NCBI GenBank assembly: GCA_903813345.2
Contig: CAIIXF020000005.1
Location: 32,801,375 to 32,865,374 of the forward strand
Length of the DNA: 64,000 nucleotides
Reading direction: 5' to 3'
Source: Owenia fusiformis
Lineage: Eukaryota; Annelida; Polychaeta; Sabellida; Oweniidae
The position numbers and the translations under genes were made by a program. This document shows positions 58,524 to 64,000 of this stretch, one piece after another. How positions within the stretch are numbered: the stretch's first letter is position 1; every line of letters begins with the position of its first letter. The notes beneath the pieces were generated by a model. It searched no databases, had not been told where the DNA came from, and saw only the letters and a program-made list of their open reading frames with translations.

Positions 58524-59984
58524 ATATACACCTTTTCTAAGTTTATTTAGTAATGATTGGCTTTTGTGATAATTAATAGAGATGATATCTAGTTTGTTTT
58601 TGGAGTAAAATCGAAGATGATTATTTCTTCCTTTTGTGGCAATATGGCACCATTGTCTTTTTACCTACTTATTTCACTTATTGATGGAGCTTATTTTTTC
58701 TTCAGTCATATATACTGACAATTCTATTTTGACATTATAAAAAGATGTCTCTCTTGTTTATTGACATTACTTACATTACAGACTAAGGAATGTTTTTCGA
58801 TTGAATCAGTACAATCAGGTTGATAAACATAGCCAAGAATAGAGGACTGATTCAGCTTCAACACCATAATCTAAATTAGAATTGAGATTGATTTACATGT
58901 ACTGTAGTTAAGACCACTGTGTAAATAAAATATTATAAGGATGGAATGGTAAATGGTTGAGCTAGTTCAGTCAGGTTCAGAAACTCAAAAAACATGGTAA
59001 AGGATTGATAGCAATATGGTGAACTAGACTCAACATTGTTTTTTCTTAAACCAATTATTATATCCCAGTAAATGGAGTTTGATAGGGATATAGGGATCCT
59101 GTATGTAATGGTCACAGATTGACAACAATTTAATGTGAAAATATTAATGAATATTTTTATGTAATTGTTTTAGTAATTAAGTTTTGCTTTTCAGTACAAT
59201 TTATTTGCAACCAATTTTTGAGAACGAAATAAATATCTATCCCAACCTTACTGGAACAAATTGACATATACACACTGAACTTAGATCTCTCATAGTTATA
59301 CAAAGGAAAGTTTGGTTCTATGAAAAAAGTCTAAAAAATCTAAAAATAAAATAAATACCCCAAAAATATAAAAATTAAAGCATACCCTGTTTTATTTCCT
59401 TTGTATAATTACACTATTTAGAGACCTTAGAATGTTGAGTATACATGTATGTGGATTGCTCCATCGAGGTTCTGATAGATGTTTCATTTCATTGAAAACA
59501 TATGGTACCAAGAACAAAAGACCTGATTTATGAAAAATTAATTAAATTGTTACCATTCTTGAACTACATGTAGTTTAAACTTGTAACTTAAACACAACAA
59601 CATATTTGTTCAATAAGGTTTGCTACTCCATTGAGATGCCATTTTTTATTGTGGAATTGACACATTATCTTCCTAAATATAAGTACTATTTGTAAAATAA
59701 TTGTGTAGCAAATGGAGGAAAACCAAGGTAATTCATGGATATAAATGCGTCTGAGAAATTACACCATGTGATAATTGATATGAACACTACGGAATGCATC
59801 ACAGTAGTAATAATGTCCACTCTTTATTGTAAGGTATTTATGATGTATTAACTACAGGCAATTAATCCTTCAATGGTTTGCTGAGTGTTAAGTATTAGTC
59901 CCAGGATACGAGTACTGTATATTTATAACCTGCCCTGAATATTGGATATATATTTTATGCCATTTTCCACTTCTATCTCTTGTA
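58524..59984. other. AT-rich DNA between 90 bp direct repeats
   Basis: No coding capacity or terminal structure was recognised in the 1.46 kb between the two repeats. Confidence 0.3.
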
Positions 59985-60074
59985 ATTTATTGTTTATTCA
60001 TATTTTCAATCAGGTTTGCGGTCAGTGAGATAGAACACCAAATTATTCACAAAAAGAATATTGATAAATGTTGT
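59985..60074. repeat. 90 bp direct repeat, copy 2
   Basis: Partner of 58434-58523 in the same orientation. Confidence 0.9.
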
Positions 60075-60870
60075 TCTGGAAATCTGGAAATTCTGTCTAA
60101 TTAGGTTTTGTCAGTTTTTCTTGGAAAATATTGAGTTATTTATATATTGTGATATTTTGTTTTGATTTACATATTTTAGGAACTACTTTTTCAGTTTCAA
60201 AAACAATTGTATTTTGTATTGTCATTAGCGTGTTGAATATCATGATTCATATAGAGAAACATGAAAGATTGTATCATGGGACCAGAGTTTAGGTAAATGA
60301 AGGAAATGATGAGCAAGTGCTTGGGTTTTCTTTCTAGAAAAGGAAGCATTAGAGGTGAAAATGTTATACTGTAGTTATTTACTAGAAGTTGAATAATGGT
60401 ATTAGTAGTTAGGAGAATTAAATTGACTCAAATTGTTCCCTGTCGCATACAATTTAATGATAATTCAATTAAGTATGACTTAAAAAGTGTAGAGAGACGA
60501 TTATTTACTTCCGTTTCACCTTACCAAAAATATAAAACATCAGATATTCATGGTTTGCTTATTAAATTGCATCATCAAATATGTCAAGGACGAAGTTAAA
60601 CTGATGTATTTTGCAATCATGTTGTCACCCTTAAATGCCCATATGCTTCAGGAACATGGAGGTATATGAATTTTTATGAACGGGCATCAGGCCACTGTAA
60701 TGTTGTCACTTTATTGCAAACCTTGACATAAACACTTTCCACCCTATATGCCTTGTTACTGTACTTCTACTTATTTTGGTACTCCCTTTTTGGCAAATTT
60801 GCTGTTGAGAAAATTCTATGACAACATAATATGGCAGACTTGTAATATTGAAATGTATATACCGTTCACG
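60075..60870. other. AT-rich DNA
   Basis: Nothing supported. Confidence 0.3.
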
Positions 60871-61563
60871 GCACGTGGGTTATCGCAAACAATTTCAGAA
60901 GGTTATATCTTGGATTAAAACTATTTTCTGACAATGAAGACAGGTTTATTTTTTCGATCAATTCATTATTTCACAGAAAAGTATATACAGTAATAATAAA
61001 GTCAAACAAACTCGGAGATATTTAACTAGCTATCAACCCATCAACACACTTTTTCAAAGATGTTGACCCCATTTTCACCAAAAATGCAATCATTTTTTAC
61101 AATGTTTAATGCATTACTATTCTTTATTTTGATGTATCAAATAGTTCTTGAAAGAAAAACTTAATTGCTTTAAGATAAGTGTTCCCCATGTTATTTCTCC
61201 ATTGAAAAATCTCATGCTATCCATTGGTTTCAGTTCATTTTGGTCATCCAAATTTAGTATCTTTAAAGTCCCTGGAGCAATAAACCTTTCCTTTTAGGAA
61301 ATCGAACATGTTTAAAAGCACATTCTAATTATGCATTTAACAATATAATAAAAGGTTGCAGTTTTGGTGAAAATTAGGTCAACATTTTTGAAAAAGTATG
61401 TTGATTGGTCTATTGCCCCTTCAATATCACTTAGGTATGATTAACTAAATTATCATTATATATTCTTTTCTTGAAGATAATAAATGGATCTAAAAGATAC
61501 ACACAGAAAATATTCATAATTCAAGTTAGAATCATTTCAAATTGTTTGCAATAACCTATGTGC
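60871..61563. mobile_element. Inverted-repeat (MITE-like) element
   Basis: The ends GCACGTGGGTTATCGCAAAC and complement match at about 22 of 25 bp. A second inner pair of about 60 bp (near 61030-61095 and 61350-61410, sharing TTTTTCAAAGATGTTGACC) makes the interior foldable too. Non-coding. Confidence 0.6.
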
Positions 61564-61765
61564 TCCTTTATGATTGAAATATGAAGTATTTTTGGCGGCC
61601 ACTTAATTGCCAGACATAAACAATTTGGTGGATTTGCCAAATTAAAACGGCTGCCAAATTAAGTAAAAGTACAGTAATACATTTAGCATGAAGAACTGCA
61701 ACACTGAAAATTAACATGGCAGACATGTTTTGATAGAAATGTTAGCCTCAGTTTTTAAACCTAGA

Positions 61766-62977
61766 TTAAGCTACGTTCATACCAACGGCAAATGCCACGC
61801 TTTAAATCGGCGAGCAAAGCGGCACCAAAGCATGGCACTTTAAAGGGAATTGTAAAGTGGCACCAAAGTGTAACAAAGCTTGATTAAAGCGTCGGGGTCA
61901 TAATAGGTCGTAGAAAAGCTCGAAGTAAAGCGGGATGTTCGGCAAGAGTGCCAAAATTTGTTTAAAAATTTTGGGCGCTCCGTTACGAAATGATTAAAGC
62001 GCCTAGAGCGTATCAAAGCTTAACAAAACGTAACAAAGCTCAGCAAAGCTTGACCCAAAGCGTAGGAAAGCTTAACAGAGCTTGGTTCAAAGCGGGGACC
62101 CCAGTGTCTTCACGGTCTGTTACCACTTGACACGCTTTGTTTAGATGTCTCAAGCTTTGCTACGATCTGGCATGAAGATCTGACACGAGGTAAGACGCAT
62201 TCATCAATATATGACACTCTTTGTTACGCTTTCATAAAGGACTTTCAAGCTTTTTAACGAATTGAGACGCTTTAATCAAGGATTGAAACGCTTTGTTAAG
62301 CTTTGTTACGCTTGACAAGCTTCCTTGCGCTTTCTCACGCCGTGCGACAAACATCATGTCTTCTTTAGATAGGTCATGATCTGGTCCATCTGGAAATTCT
62401 GGATCTTGTTGTTCTGCCATCGTCTTCTCGAGTCACAGATGCAATGGTTTTATGGATCTACTGCATCTTTATACAGCCATTTGATTAAAAGCGTCGTGCT
62501 AAAGGCGATCTCGAAAATGCACAACAGAGCTTGGCAATCGTATCAGAGCCTGATTAAAGCGTCATAGTCGCACCAAAGCGTAATAATGCTGACCAAAGCT
62601 TATCAAAGCGTGATTTTAAGCGTAACAAAGCCTGGTCGAAGCGGGATCATGGGGTGAGGAACTGTAACAAGTTGGGAAATCAGAGCGTATCAGAGCTTAT
62701 TAGAGCGTAACATTACTTAGGAGATCCGTGATATTTTTTGAAAAGTAAACATAAATGACAGCGCTTTGCTCGCCGATTTAAAGCATGGCATTCACCGTTG
62801 GTATGAATGTAGCTTTAAAAATGTTTGGCGCTCTTGCCAAATATCCCGCTTTACTCCGAGCTTTTTTACGACCTATTACGACTCTGACGCTTTAAGCAAG
62901 CTTTGTTACGCTTTGGTGCCGCTTTACAAGCAACTTTAAAGCGCCATCAAAGCGCCGTTGGTGTGAACGTAGCTTTA
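61766..62977. mobile_element. Inverted-repeat element filled with AAGCGT/AAGCTT repeats
   Basis: The left end AGCTACGTTCATACCAACGG pairs with CCGTTGGTATGAATGTAGCT near 62796-62815 and with a second copy CCGTTGGTGTGAACGTAGCT at 62955-62974. The interior is richer in G+C than the flanks and packed with short degenerate units (AAAGCGTAACAAAGCTTG and its complement). The terminal regions are inverted copies of about 190 bp (shared TTTAAATCGGCGAGCAAAGC). Confidence 0.75.
62333..62420 (-). CDS. Short unique ORF start inside the element, possible captured exon
   Basis: The first 29-33 codons of a minus-strand frame (starts MAEQQDPEFPDGPDHD, then LSKEDMMFVARRE) are unlike the surrounding AAGCGT repeats and look protein-like. 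Past that point the frame continues into repeat sequence to 62232. It could be the start of a captured host gene or the remains of the element's own protein. No family was recognised. Confidence 0.25.
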
Positions 62978-63589
62978 TTTCCATTTGTAAACTCATGATA
63001 ATACAATAAATTGAATTAAGCAGTTAATGCCTTTTTGCTCATAAACATGTATGAAATGAAGAGATAACAAATTAACAATAGTCTGAGGATCAACAATTGG
63101 CTCTTCTGACGGAATAAAAACCTTTAAATGGATGTTGCTTATTTATTGATTATTAACCATAAGTTCATATTACATAACAAATGTATTGATGTAGTCATTA
63201 CTATCTAGGATTTACAAGCTGAAGGATAATACTGTTATATTCCAACATTATTTATTGCTCTGTCACCTTTAGCCTACTTGTACAGGTTGACTGTTTCACA
63301 GCTGGATGACTCTAACTACAGTTAGTATCATTCAAGATGGTGGCCAAAATGCTTTTGTTTTTGATAAACCTCCGATTTCAGTTAAACTAAGTTGAATCTG
63401 GATTCCAAATGTTTTGCCATGCAAATTGTTTAAGTTATGATTGTAAACAGTCACAAGAAAATGTTCAAACAACCCGGATATTGGAGAAATTTAAAGAAAA
63501 TGGCCTCACTTAGAATGACTCTAACTTAACTTGATGATGAAGTGTCATTCCTACATTCTCATTAAATGCAAAAATTATTTAGCATACTG
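62978..63589. other. AT-rich DNA
   Basis: Nothing firm. Scattered GATGGTGGCC-type words recall the interior of the Helitron-like family. Confidence 0.3.
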
Positions 63590-63850
63590 GTTTAGTTCAA
63601 AATCTCATTTAGAAAAAACATGGACACCATTTCAGAAATGGTGGTCATCACGCACTATTTTACATTTTTTGCTATAACTTGAAAATACAGGAGTAATTTT
63701 GTTCATATTTGATGTCTTAATGACACTACTGACTCTAAATAAGCATCAATTTTGGAAAATGATCATCACTTTTATATGTGTTATGTTATTTCTTTGCTAT
63801 AATCTGAAAAGTAGTTGAGCAATTTTGTTGAAATTGCTATTATTTAGTTA
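63590..63850 (+). repeat. Degenerate fragment of the Helitron-like family
   Basis: Two diverged units with GCTATAACTTGAAAATACAG and CTATAATCTGAAAAGTAGTT followed by ATTTTGTTCATATTTG match the internal 134 bp units of copies 1 and 2. No ends are seen. Confidence 0.55.
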
Positions 63851-64000
63851 ATATCACATTTAGATTCAGCAGCATAATCCATAATGCAAATATATATGGT
63901 TAACGAGGCAATTGTTTTCAAATTCCAATAATATAAGACCCCATGCAGTTTATTCCATTTATCTTATTTGATTATATGCTTCAATCAATTTATTTGTATT

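Noticed and set aside
1-64000. tRNA, rRNA or CRISPR features
   Set aside because: No cloverleaf, rRNA signature or regularly spaced repeat with unique spacers was seen. The only tRNA-like bases are the 18 nt primer site.

Overview
The window is animal nuclear DNA, probably from a marine invertebrate (lophotrochozoan, ambulacrarian or cnidarian; I cannot decide which). The evidence is spliced genes with GT-AG introns, an AT-rich background, a rhodopsin-class GPCR, a PRR5/Protor-like mTORC2 gene, and a dense mix of metazoan-type transposons (Ty3/Gypsy, mariner, Helitron-like, Penelope-like, hAT-like). There are no bacterial operons, rRNA, tRNA or CRISPR.

Layout. 1-3.8 kb: the first two coding exons of a minus-strand PRR5-like gene, then a small inverted-repeat element. 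3,821-19,816: an intact and very young 16.0 kb Ty3/Gypsy element on the minus strand. It has two 3,680 bp LTRs (two differences found), a tRNA-Leu primer site, a polypurine tract and one uninterrupted 2,799-codon Gag-Pol. That protein carries two retropepsin domains, one in the usual place and one after the integrase. 19.8-25.7 kb: palindromic elements and a possible last exon of a minus-strand gene. 25.7-27.8 kb: a two-exon melatonin-receptor-like GPCR on the plus strand, with a Helitron-like element in its intron. 28-33.4 kb: nested elements, including an inverted duplication of a mariner transposase 3' end and a cluster of palindromes. 33.4-48 kb: mostly featureless AT-rich DNA with candidate small exons of a plus-strand gene, including a possible alternative TATA promoter at 46.62 kb, plus fold-back elements and a Helitron-like copy. 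48-64 kb: a hAT-like element, a 313 bp fold-back with two hammerhead-like motifs, a 4.6 kb fold-back carrying inverted copies of a decayed nuclease-like/CXC gene, and further inverted-repeat elements.

The host genes show no functional link to one another. The dominant theme is mobile DNA, and many of the elements are fold-backs (two copies of one segment facing each other). The best candidate for a little-described system is the Gypsy element with duplicated proteases and a 3 kb repeat-filled leader. Next are the fold-back elements that carry inverted gene fragments or ribozyme-like motifs.
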